Origin: Rhynchopus euleeides
Lineage: Eukaryota > Euglenozoa > Diplonemea > Diplonemida > Diplonemidae
Assembly: GCA_963210315.1 (NCBI GenBank)
Contig: OY723287.1
Location: 1,178,001 to 1,242,000 of the forward strand
Direction of reading: 5' to 3'
Length of the DNA stretch: 64,000 nt
Shown: positions 1 to 9,038 of the stretch, one piece after another
Layout: each line of letters opens with the position of its first letter
Numbering within the stretch: position 1 is the stretch's first letter
Made by a program: the position numbers and the translations under genes
Notes under the pieces: generated by a model
Seen by the model: only the letters and a program-made list of their open reading frames with translations
Database searches by the model: none
What the model was told of the DNA's origin: nothing

Positions 1-721
1 ACGCCGCAGCCGTCCCTGACGCCGAGCCACGTCAAGCCCCCGTTGACACCTGGCAAGGATGACACGCCCAGCCCCCCTACACCGTCAAAGGGGTCCTCTG
101 GGTCTGCAACGTCGACCGTGCTGCTGGTCCTGCTTGTTCTGACGGTTATTGCCGGTATGCACGCACAGCCTTGGAGCGGCGAGGGGAGGGAGGGTGTGGA
201 GATTGGTTGGCATTCAGTGGATGTGGGGAGTGGCCTTGTTTGATGCCAGCCGCAACCGCCCTGCACCCACCACCACCACCCACAGCTGGTGTTTACTTCG
301 GCTGGTCGAAGGGGATGTTCGGCGCTGATGGGTACCGCAACCCCTATAACAACCAGGATGTATGATGTGCTGCTGTGCCTTCCTGTGTCTGTCTCCACTG
401 GGCGTATCGCAGTATCTCCCCGCGTCTTGTTGACAACCGGGATTTTTCTTATAGCTCGGCACAGCCCAGCTTCTTCTGTGCCTGGGCCTGCGTTTCCAAC
501 AACGTCAATTTCAAGCAAACGGTTTGTTGGTTGCCACGGCTTTTCTGCCGAAAACCTCCTCCACCGACCAACACACGCTACCGCAAACACCAACACCACG
601 ACAGGACCTCGACGACGACGACGCGGATGACCTGTTCGAAGAGGATACCGCGGAGGACACACAGGATGCACACCCTCTGGAGGCGGTGACAACCGCACCA
701 CGGGATGACCCCGTTGTGTGA
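1..721 (+). CDS. 3' end of a single-pass membrane protein with acidic tail (5' partial, three exons visible)
   Basis: The reading frame enters from outside the window. I read three exons, 1-154, 286-359 and 605-721, joined by introns 155-285 and 360-604. Both introns begin GTATG and end CAG, and the frame stays open through both joins (phase 1, then phase 0), ending at TGA 719-721. The visible 114 residues are a Pro/Thr/Ser-rich stalk (1-39), a hydrophobic helix (about 40-58, starting VLLVLLVLTVIA) and a short cytoplasmic part that turns strongly acidic (DLDDDDADDLFEEDTAEDTQD). This suggests a type I surface protein or receptor-like protein whose ectodomain lies upstream. No family is recognised. 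The splice model is inferred from matching donors, acceptors and phases, not from transcripts; reading without the second intron gives a stop at 363-365 and loses the acidic tail. Confidence 0.6.
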
Positions 722-3152
722 AGGAGGGCAGAGCCCACGACACCCTATAGCTAGCCCGTGTTTTATGGCTGCAAGCGAGAGCAAAGCCACATCCACCGGC
801 TAGCTAAAAGAAAAGTGTGAAGCAGATGGGGTGGGGTGAGCTGGGGGGGGGTGGGGGGGGGGGGGTCCTCGCTAACCCTCAATGGTGTGGCAAAAAAGTG
901 AGAAATAAGGTGCCCACCCACCCACCACCATGATGGGGGTCAGGTCATCTTTCCTCCCCCCCCCCTCACTGTGCCTGGTAGCGAGGGCCCCCCACCCCCA
1001 CGCCCCCCCCCCCCCCCTCCCAGAATCGGTATTATTAGACGTAACGCGATACGCTGTGTCTCTTTTTTATGTGTTATTTTTGTTGTGTCTTGGCGTAATA
1101 TGTGAAGTGTGCATGTGTGGGGTGGGGACGGGGAGGGGTGGGGTGTGTGTGTGTGTGTGTGCGCAGATTTTTTTCTGCCATATTTTTTTTTATCTGCCTC
1201 AGTTTTGTGTGACCATCCATGTCCTGTGGTCCGTGTGTTGTGCCTGCCGGAGGAGGGGATGTGAAGGGATATCGCATCAAGAGCGTGTTGCTCGGTACGC
1301 ACTCCCCGACCCCTCCCGACCACCAAAGAAAAAAACAAAATACTCGCGTGTGCTTATCCTGTGTATGCCTGTGCCCTGTCCTTTTGCTGTGCCTTACGTG
1401 CCTCCCGCACCCCCCACACACACACGCCTTCCCGAGAGTGCCATGCGTGTGGGGTGTGCGTCCCCCCACCCCCTCTCTCCGCCCAACCACCCATACCCTT
1501 CAACCCCTCACACCATGTGCGGCCCTTGTGTCCGCTATCTAGCCTCCGCCCTTCAACTGCTCCCCATATCGAGACAATGGAACTGACACTCCGTGGGGGT
1601 GGGGTGGGTGGGGGGGGGGGGGGGGTGGCATGTGTTCACACTCGACAATCAAAAAATACCCCCCCCCCCACACCCCTCACGTTTGTATATGGGTGATCTC
1701 GCGATTGGTGGATACCCCACTGTACGGTTTTTCCACCCTTCCCCCCCCCCCCTTCTGATTTGCAGAAGCAAAGTTTCCACCTTCTCCGTGACGCAGTAGT
1801 CGGGAGGGATGGAGGGATGGAGGGGGGGGACTAGCCGTAGGAATGCGGACCGACCCCGACTGCCGTGTCGTGTGGGAGGTGGGAAAAATCCCCCCCCCCC
1901 CCACCGACCTTGCCGCTAAAAGGGGCGTGATCAATCTGGGATTTGCTTTATGGCTCCGTTTGTTACGAACCGCAGGGGAGGGGAGAGAGACCGCGGGGGG
2001 GGGGAGGAACGTATGGAGGGAGTGTGTCGGGGGGGGGGGGGTGGGGGAGCTTTCGCGGTCTGCCCAACCCACCCACCTCACTCCCCCCCCCCCCCCTCTC
2101 CCCCACATGCCTTTTTCAGGCTGGTCGCTAACCATCATTCATCATTCCACTCATTCTGGGTTTCCCCCCCTAGATATTTCATCATTCCACCATCATTCCA
2201 CCGATGGTGGGATGATGGTGGGATGAAACACACAATACCACCTCATTCACCCACCATTCCCCACCATCCGTTGCCAGGGCCGAAGAGAGTATGGTTTTGC
2301 AGGAACAGATGCTCACTACCGTGGCCTCCGGCGGCTGGGGGGCTCCGCCCCCCAGACCCCCATGTGGCGTATGTCTCGTACTCAAGTCATTCGATTCCCA
2401 CCAGGTCAGGGAATCCAACCACTCCAGTAGCCTCAGGAGGACCCAGCCAACTCACACAGAATCTGTACGCCCACACTGAACAGATGTTCACTACCGTGGC
2501 CTCCGGCGGCTGGGGGGCTCTGCCCCCCAGACCCCCCTGTGGACCATGTAGTGTGTGCCCGGCTAGTAACCAAGCCCTTGCGCTTCGACGGCCGTGGCAT
2601 ATCAGGGGGTAGCGTCGAATCATGGTACCGAAAGCCTTTTTTTGGTTTCCTCCGGCACCCGAGGATGGCGCGAGCGGGAGCGGAACTGCGGAAGGAACCC
2701 AGCGCCTCACACCGTCCACCGACCGGAAAGCTACAACACGAGCGCGCGCGAAAAATCGACCCCTAGCGTTTTCCCCCTGATTCCCCCAAAACAGGAGCGT
2801 CCGCCCACCTAATCTCTAAAATTGAAAAAGTTAGCGACAGGCCTGGATCGTGGGCGCGCGGCGGCGGCGGCGAAGCCGCCGCCGCGATCGCGTACGAACC
2901 ATATTTTACTGCATGGCCACCACTTCCACCCCCCACCCCCCCCCCCACGACTGACCATCATTCCACGAGATCTCGGAATTCAAAAAGTTAGCGACCAGCC
3001 TGTGCCTTTTTATGCCATCACGGGATGGGGGGGGGGGGGGGGGAGGGGGCACACAGAGTCACAAGGAGAGGTGGCGGAAAGGTGCGGAGGTGACGGCGGT
3101 CTGGTAGAAGCAGCATTCGCGGTGAATTGAGATGCAACAAGGCACCCCCCCC
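722..3152. other. Intergenic, no supported gene; homopolymer tracts and repeats
   Basis: I see no convincing gene in this 2.4 kb. It holds many C and G runs (for example 842-866 and 3029-3052), a (GT)n run near 1143-1160, two copies of the dispersed G-hairpin repeat in reverse orientation (2303-2538) and a GC-rich palindrome at 2860-2887. The long frames across 930-1586 and 1950-2612 are made of Pro/His/Gly/Val-rich low-complexity sequence and look non-coding. Confidence 0.6.
2303..2538 (-). repeat. G-hairpin dispersed repeat, two copies in reverse
   Basis: Two copies (about 2303-2370 and 2478-2538) of a unit whose core is a perfect 9 bp hairpin, CTGGGGGGC/GCCCCCCAG, followed on the repeat's own strand by GCCGCCGGAGGCCACGGTAG and a GAACATCTGTTC-like end. 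The roughly 110 bp between the copies (agattctgtgtgagttggct... on the minus strand) is also conserved at 46050-46150 and 58660-58755, so the two copies plus spacer form one composite unit. The second copy is followed by a degenerate form of the leader sequence AAGGACTTGGT.AC.AGAC. Confidence 0.8.
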
Positions 3153-4365
3153 CAGTGTTGGCAGGGTGTATTTTTCCTTTGTATTTTTCGGTGTATTTTT
3201 CGTATTTTTCGTATTTTTCCCAGGGGGGAAAAATACGAAAAATACAGGGAAAAATACACTGTACTACAGTAGGGCGCACTGGAGATCTGCTGCACACTGT
3301 CTCGGGAGCGGTGCAGAGTCCAGGCGCAGCGGGGTTGTCTGCACCAATCCTCGCCACCACAGCGGCACGCCCCTGCCGCACACCTCGGGTGCGGGAGTGC
3401 CATCACTCCGGTGCCATTGCACTGCACCGCTGTTCAGGTTCCACTGGACTGCCGGCTTCCTGCATGAGCAAGGCTCATTTAACAGAGACAGGCGCAATAA
3501 ATGAAACCCGTGTCCACTTCCAGCGCGCGGTCACCGAAACAGCGGGTTCAGCTTTTGGGGCTTTTTTGCGGCCGGGTTTTCATGATCCGCAGCATATGAA
3601 GACTCAACGTCATCATGGGCAGTGTATCAGGCGCTGGAGGCTCGCTTTCATCGAAGCACGCCTCATCATGTCCCAACTGAACGACCATCCCCGCTGATGT
3701 GATACAGCACCAACCGGTGTGGGGACTAGCCTTCGATACTTTCAGACTTTTCACTGCCGTGGCCTCGGGCTCCGCGCCCCAGACCCCCTGTCGTGTGCCT
3801 GTCTCGTGACCAAGTCCTTGAGCGTCCGCGACTGTTCATCGCACCCATTCATACCCAGAAATGCAAGCGATTCCTCGGATGTTATGTCAGAGCTGGACTC
3901 TTTCATAGACACCAGCTCCGACATGAGGCTCTTCGGCGTTTGGCCCGCGGGACTTCATCGCAGCCGAGCTGCGCTGACGTTCCTGAACACTGCGTGCTGG
4001 CAAAGTTCTCCTCGGGCTTGCAGGTTTGCAAGTACTCAAAGGCAATCCAATATCCCCTGAATACGGAGTTATTGGTCCAGCAGGGCGACCTGAGGAAGCA
4101 ACATCCGATGCCTCTCGAAGTGCAATTCGACAGGACTCGTCAGTTCTGCTGGGGGAAAACGTTCTGTGGCCGTGCATTCGACCCTGGTTCACCATACCAC
4201 GTCTTTTTGTGGTTTGCCCGACCCCCAGCGAGGCCACTGGTTGAGACGCCTGCAGCGTACTTTTCATGTATTTTTCATGTATTTTTCGTGTATTTTTCGA
4301 AAAATACATGTATTTTTCGATGGTCTGTATTTTTCCCGCCAGACCCCTGTATTTATCCAACACTG
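3153..4365. mobile_element. Candidate non-autonomous hAT element, 1.2 kb
   Basis: The ends are CAGTGTTGG at 3153-3161 and its inverse CCAACACTG at 4357-4365, the classic hAT terminus. Each end is flanked outside by a run of at least eight C, compatible with an 8 bp target duplication but ambiguous because both flanks are homopolymers. The subterminal regions (3172-3258 and 4258-4338) carry many copies of GTATTTTTC and its inverse, which fold into hairpins and would suit transposase binding. No transposase is encoded; the interior frames show no family match. It also contains a decayed G-hairpin repeat at 3749-3825. Confidence 0.5.
3749..3825 (-). repeat. Degenerate G-hairpin dispersed repeat
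   Basis: A decayed reverse copy: CACTGCCGTGGCCTCGGGC, then CAGACCCCCTGTCGTG and a well-kept leader GTCTCGTGACCAAGTCCTTG. The central G6/C6 hairpin has collapsed. Confidence 0.6.
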
Positions 4366-4636
4366 CCCCCCCCCCCCCCCCTCCACCCCCGTCCCCCCTC
4401 CTTCACCACTGAGAAGGCAATATTTTTCCCCCGTCCCACCCGCGCGGCAGTGCTCTTGGAGGAGGCATATGCCATTGCATTGCCCCCCCTCCAAGTAAGT
4501 TCCGAGACTCTTTGTCGGACTTCTCTGAAAATGGGGAGTTGGCGGTGTTCCACAACGATACAGTCTTGTGCTGCTGCCATGCCACCAATGCGCCACACAG
4601 GTTATACCGAGGAGTCTGCCACCCAAAGGTTTCTCA
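4366..4636. other. Upstream region of the EGF/WD40 gene
   Basis: It starts with a C run of about 18 and a C/T-rich stretch to 4409, then a second C/T tract ending GCGCGGCAG near 4448. That AG is a candidate trans-splice or 5' UTR intron acceptor about 190 bases before the ATG. No gene is seen. Confidence 0.35.
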
Positions 4637-6403
4637 ATGGGAAGGGCGCTTGTGGCTGTGGCTGTGGCTGCGCTGTGTGCTGCAGGCCATGCGGCTGACG
4701 AATGTGAGTCTGCCCCTTGTGGCCCGGGTCAGACCTGTAACGACCCGGACAAGGGCGAGTTTTCTATACAGGACTACGTCTGCACGTGCAACTCTAATCC
4801 GGCGATCTCCAAAATAGCTGGACCGGCTGCGTGCGGATCCGTCGAGTGTGACGTTGGCTCCGTCCCGTCGGGGCCCGGGTGCCGTGTGTGCACCGTCACC
4901 GCAGACTGCTCTGGGAGGGCCGTGTCTGTGACGAGCGATGCAATGGGGCAGAACTGCGTGTGTCAGTGTTCTGATCAGTGGTCAGGTGGTGATTGCAGCA
5001 CGTGCGCGAGCAGGTATGATCAACCCACCTGTAGCAGCTGCAGTGCGGGGTTCATCGCATACCCGATCTGTGCACAGTGTAAAAACTCTGTACACTGCAA
5101 TGGACGTGCTGTGTCTGTCACGGACGACGGTGCGCGTAATGGGTGCGTGTGCACATGCATGAACCACTATACTGGGAACCAGTGCCAGATCTGCCCTACA
5201 GGGTACGGAGGCACCTCGTGCAATGTGTGCGCACTTGGGTTTACAGGCTATCCCGCGTGCTACCCGGTACATGTGCCAACACCTGCACCTGCAACACCTG
5301 CACCTGCAACACCCGCGCCTGCAACACCTGCACCTGCAACACCCGCGCCTGCAACACCTGCACCCGCAACACCTGCACCTGCAACACCCGCGCCTGCAAC
5401 ACCTGTGCCGGCAACCCCAACTCCTGAGATATGTGCGGAGGCACAGACGGTAAGTGGTGCGTGCGGGGTGGGTTCGTCGCGGCATTGTGTGCTGCGCATC
5501 CTGCATGCGAGCAGAGTGCTGAGCGTGGCATACTCGCCCGACGGGGCGGAGATCGCAGCGGGTGCAGCGGACGCTGTGGTGCGTGTGTTCAGCGCTACGA
5601 GCGGGGCGTATCTGCGTAAAATATCGTGTGCAGACTTCTCTGTGCATGACGTAGCCTTCTCACCGGACGGGGCGCGCATCGCGGTGGGTGGGGCTGGCGG
5701 GCGTGTTGCGGTATGCAACGCCACGACCGGCGCGGTGCTGCTGCAGCTGGAACAGGGGGATGCTGCGGCTGTGCCCATGCGGCGCGTGCGCTTCTCCCCG
5801 GACGGACAGCTGCTCGTCGCTGGCGGGGTGCAGGAGGAGAAGACACGCATCCATAAGACCAACGGGGAGGCGCCAGGCCTGGTGATTCACAGAGACACAC
5901 GCGAGGCGACATTTATCTCTGGCCGTGGTGGCACGGATTCACTGGTGGCAGCTGTGCAGGGCACGTTGAGCGAGGCCGTGCACATCTTCGCTGTGTCCAA
6001 CGGGCAGCAGAGGGCAGCAGTGGAGTCTGTGGGGGCGCGCGTGACTGCTCTTTCTTTCTCGAGCCCATCCGGGGACGAACTTGCACGTGGGATGGACGAC
6101 GGGACAGTGCATGTGGGCCCGTGGGCGGGTGCGAACATCAGCCATGCCACCCCCGAGCGACTGCTCCTGCAGCATGGGTCGGGTTTCGTGTTCGACGTGC
6201 AACACTCGCCTGACGGGCGCCTCATTGCCGCTGCCGGTATGGGCCCAGTAATGGTGTGGGACAGCAGCAGCGGTGCGTTGGTGGCAGACCTTGCAGGACA
6301 TGACGGGGCGGTGCGCCGCCTGAGCTTCTCCCCCGACGGCAAACGTGTCGCCACGGCGGGCCACGACAGCCAGCTGTCTGTGTGGGACGTGTCCGGGCTG
6401 TGA
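4637..6403 (+). CDS. Secreted EGF-like / WD40-repeat protein
   Basis: A 588-residue uninterrupted frame. The ATG at 4637 is chosen because it opens directly on a signal peptide (MGRALVAVAVAALCAAGHA, cleavage near 19-20); the frame stays open 23 codons upstream without a better start. Residues 23-210 are Cys-rich and EGF/laminin-EGF-like, with several C-x-C-x(n)-G-x-x-C pieces. Residues about 211-262 are a minisatellite-encoded linker of PAPAT units (15 bp repeats at 5277-5410). Residues about 288-588 form at least six WD40-type blades with repeated F/Y-SPDG turns and a final SVWDVSGL. WD40 propellers are usually intracellular, so a secreted one is unusual; bacterial-type propellers with SPDG turns are a plausible source. 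A role in adhesion or ligand binding is inferred only. Confidence 0.85.
   Translation: MGRALVAVAVAALCAAGHAADECESAPCGPGQTCNDPDKGEFSIQDYVCTCNSNPAISKIAGPAACGSVECDVGSVPSGPGCRVCTVTADCSGRAVSVTSDAMGQNCVCQCSDQWSGGDCSTCASRYDQPTCSSCSAGFIAYPICAQCKNSVHCNGRAVSVTDDGARNGCVCTCMNHYTGNQCQICPTGYGGTSCNVCALGFTGYPACYPVHVPTPAPATPAPATPAPATPAPATPAPATPAPATPAPATPAPATPVPATPTPEICAEAQTVSGACGVGSSRHCVLRILHASRVLSVAYSPDGAEIAAGAADAVVRVFSATSGAYLRKISCADFSVHDVAFSPDGARIAVGGAGGRVAVCNATTGAVLLQLEQGDAAAVPMRRVRFSPDGQLLVAGGVQEEKTRIHKTNGEAPGLVIHRDTREATFISGRGGTDSLVAAVQGTLSEAVHIFAVSNGQQRAAVESVGARVTALSFSSPSGDELARGMDDGTVHVGPWAGANISHATPERLLLQHGSGFVFDVQHSPDGRLIAAAGMGPVMVWDSSSGALVADLAGHDGAVRRLSFSPDGKRVATAGHDSQLSVWDVSGL
5277..5410 (+). repeat. 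15 bp coding minisatellite (PAPAT linker)
   Basis: About nine tandem 15 bp units alternating gcaacacctgcacct and gcaacacccgcgcct. They encode the Pro/Ala/Thr linker of the EGF/WD40 protein and should be length-polymorphic. Confidence 0.85.
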
Positions 6404-6498
6404 GTGCCACCCCTTCCCGATTCCACGCTATGATGTTGCTGACGGCATCAGCATCAACACTCGGATGGAGGATTGCATCCCCAGCGGGAGTTGTCTCT

Positions 6499-6606
6499 GG
6501 GGGTCTTCGCTGGTCGACAAACTTCGACAAACTTCGTCAGTTTTCAGCCAATTCAACAGGAAATGCACCAAAATGCACTGACGATCACCCCGTAGCGAAG
6601 ACCCCC
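6499..6606. mobile_element. MITE, G5-TCTTCGC family (copy 1), TSD tct
   Basis: A 108 bp element with inverted ends GGGGGTCTTCGCT / AGCGAAGACCCCC and flanking 3 bp duplications tct (6496-6498 and 6607-6609). The interior matches the copy at 8776 in the opposite orientation (AATGCACCAAAATGCACTGA). Confidence 0.9.
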
Positions 6607-8775
6607 TCTTGCAACCATTGAGAGTCAGCCAACTGACATACATGTCTCAGCAACACAATGCCAGCTGTGCCACCCTCTTGACCAGCAGCATGCATTGCGT
6701 TTGTGGGGCCCACAGCAGAGGTGGGATGTGTTCCTGTGATCCACGAAATACCACCTCTGCGGGCAATGCCTCCCCCTGCTCCCTACAAAATTTTCTATGA
6801 TTACCACCTTGCCGCCTCCCCACCCACCACCCCATCCCATCCCACCCACATGGTGTACAGGACGCTTGGGATATCCCCCGTGGGATACCCAACAGGGGAC
6901 ATGGTCCCCATCCCCCGCGGGATATCCCACATGCCGTGCCCACCGTGCGCTGCTCTCTCCAAGCCCCTCCCCGCTGAATGGGGTTGGGTGGAGGACTCGC
7001 GCTGGTTTCCCCTGGCCTTCCTACCCTATCATCAGCATCGGGAGGGACCATTGCTCGTGTGCCGCTGCGTGCCAAACGGTGCCGCTTTGCAAACCGGTTT
7101 TGTAAGGCCACGCACAGCTTGTTGTAAGTTTGGCGCAGCCAACTCAGGAATTTTTTCCCCCGTGCAGATCCTTGAGAACACTACCACCCGTGAACATCTG
7201 TTCTTGTGTGTATCCCATGCACGGGTAATATGGGGATTGGAAGCCGTGCCAAAAAAACCAGTCGGATTCGGTCCAGAAGTCACCGTCAGGCCGCCAAAAA
7301 GCCCCCCCCCCCAAAAAAAAAATCTGGCGACCAGATTTTTTTCTTTTCCCCCCAGGAAGGTATCTTCCTGGGATTTCCAGCTTTTTATTTTTTACCACAA
7401 CAGGGAACCTGTCAGTGTCAAAAAGATAGCAGGCAGCGCTTGGGCGACAAATTCAACCTCCTCATCAGGCTGCGGAGTTGCTTTTGTTTTGCCCGGATTT
7501 GGCGCACAAACAACAGCCTTATCTTTTTTTTGAATATTTTTCACCCCAAATCTTCCAAGCGAAAACACTGCTTCGGGGACCCTGCACATGTTTTTCTTCT
7601 TGAGTGGAGCCCCCCCATATCCACCCTCGCTCCCTCCCCGCCCCCCAGAGTGTTTTTTCGCTTGCACTTTTTCCGGTTGCACAACAAAACAAAAGAACCC
7701 CGGCAATCCTCCCCCCCCCCCCCTCCCCGTGCGTCGCCCTTTGTCGGGTGAGGGATATGTCAGAAAATTGGACTCGGAACCAAACAACACCTGGGCCTAT
7801 CATGAAATGCTGTGCATGCCGTGGTGCTGCTCGTCTTGCATGTCGAGGTGATGGCATCTGCCTGAGGGGCCTGCCTGCACACACGGCGCCTCTGAAAATC
7901 ACCCAATCTAACCGTTTCAAAGCGGTGCCAGCCTCTCGACATGCAAGATGCGCCAGTGCACCCCCAGCGTCACCGCATTCCTGATGGGTCTGGACAAAAC
8001 TGGCCTGTTTGATTCCAAACCCGTCTCTGATGTGTTCCGAACCTGAAATTATCACAGCTGTGAGAGGGTGTTGTGCTGCGACCCAACATGTGTGTGCGAG
8101 TGTGTGTGTGTTTGTCCATTGTTGGGACTGTTCGCTTCAGTGTTGTCACCAAAAGTGTCACTTCAACTCTGCCGCTCTTCCTCTACTGTATGATACTTCG
8201 TTTGATGCGTTGACGCTTCCACACACACTTACAAACCCACTTGCCTGATGAAGGGGGTGGTGTGTAGAGCACGTTTGGCAGAGCTGAATGACACTTTCCG
8301 CGCGAAGGTCGTGTGCGTAATAATAAAAGGTCCATTGCCTGTTTTGTTTGCGGTATTTGCTTCTCTCTTTTACCACTAGTGTTAGTGTGAAGAGGTACGG
8401 TACAGCGGGGCAGCAAAAAGGCAACCTCCCGCAGCAAGGCGTGCGGGAGTTTTGTTTCTGTTTGCCCTGCATTTTGGTGCACAACACAGCCGCCCTAACT
8501 TTAGGTAGATTGGGCAGATTGCCTCCATGCTGACACGTAACGTTGCACTCGCCCATCTGTCACCAGCCATCCTTGTGCTTCCTTCTATTTCTATTTCAAT
8601 ACCCCCCCACTCCCACCCCAGCGAGACTCATGATAGCTTGCCTTGGATGCGATCCCAGTGCCCCGGGAATGCCCTGAGGAAACCGAGTCGCCGTTGCCCA
8701 CCCCCTATTGCCCCCTCCCCTCCGCCACGGGTGTTGATATCCACACTTTACACCCCTTTTTCACACTTTCGCTTT

Positions 8776-8873
8776 GGGGGTCTTCGCTACGGGGTGATCG
8801 TCAGTGCATTTTGGTGCATTTCCTGTTGAATTGGCTGAAAACTGAAGAAGTTTGTCGACCAGCAAAGACCCCC
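8776..8873. mobile_element. MITE, G5-TCTTCGC family (copy 2), TSD ttt
   Basis: A 98 bp element opposite in orientation to the copy at 6499, with ends GGGGGTCTTCGCT and GCAAAGACCCCC and target duplication ttt (8773-8775, 8874-8876). It sits about 165 bases upstream of the ankyrin gene start. Confidence 0.9.
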
Positions 8874-8989
8874 TTTGTCGACAATCCCACCACCCCACCC
8901 CCCCGCCCCCGCCCCCATCCCTCCTCCACAGGCGACATCCCCGCTTGAGAGCGAGAAATGCGGGAAAAGACGAGTTGAGGGACCCCACC

Positions 8990-9036
8990 ACCTCCCTTTC
9001 CCCCCCCCCCCCCCGCCCCCCCCCCCCCCCTCTGAG
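8990..9036 (+). promoter_or_regulatory. Long pyrimidine tract and AG acceptor before the ankyrin gene
   Basis: About 40 almost uninterrupted C/T bases end in TCTGAG two bases before the ATG at 9039. This has the form of a splice acceptor (trans-splicing or a 5' UTR intron). It is seen in the sequence; the function is inferred. Confidence 0.45.
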
Positions 9037-9038
9037 CC

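Larger units (their letters stand above)
6404..9038. other. Intergenic, two MITEs, no supported gene
   Basis: It contains two G5-TCTTCGC MITEs (6499-6606, 8776-8873), a decayed copy of the 168 bp GCGCC-ended repeat near 8188-8270, a short stretch at 6855-6930 with gtacaggacg and gggatatccc motifs related to the interior of the hAT element at 62937-63706, and at about 7490-7514 an unoccupied relative of the MITE insertion site at 39856. C/A-rich homopolymers abound near 7305-7330 and 7710-7725. Frames here look spurious. Confidence 0.6.

Noticed and set aside
930-1586. 218-codon frame rich in Cys, Val and Pro
   Set aside because: It runs through (GT)n and C-run DNA, and overlapping frames on the other strand are as long. 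No domain or sensible start.
3793-4698. 301-codon frame running into the EGF/WD40 gene
   Set aside because: It crosses the hAT-like element ends and C-tract and is in a different frame from the real gene.
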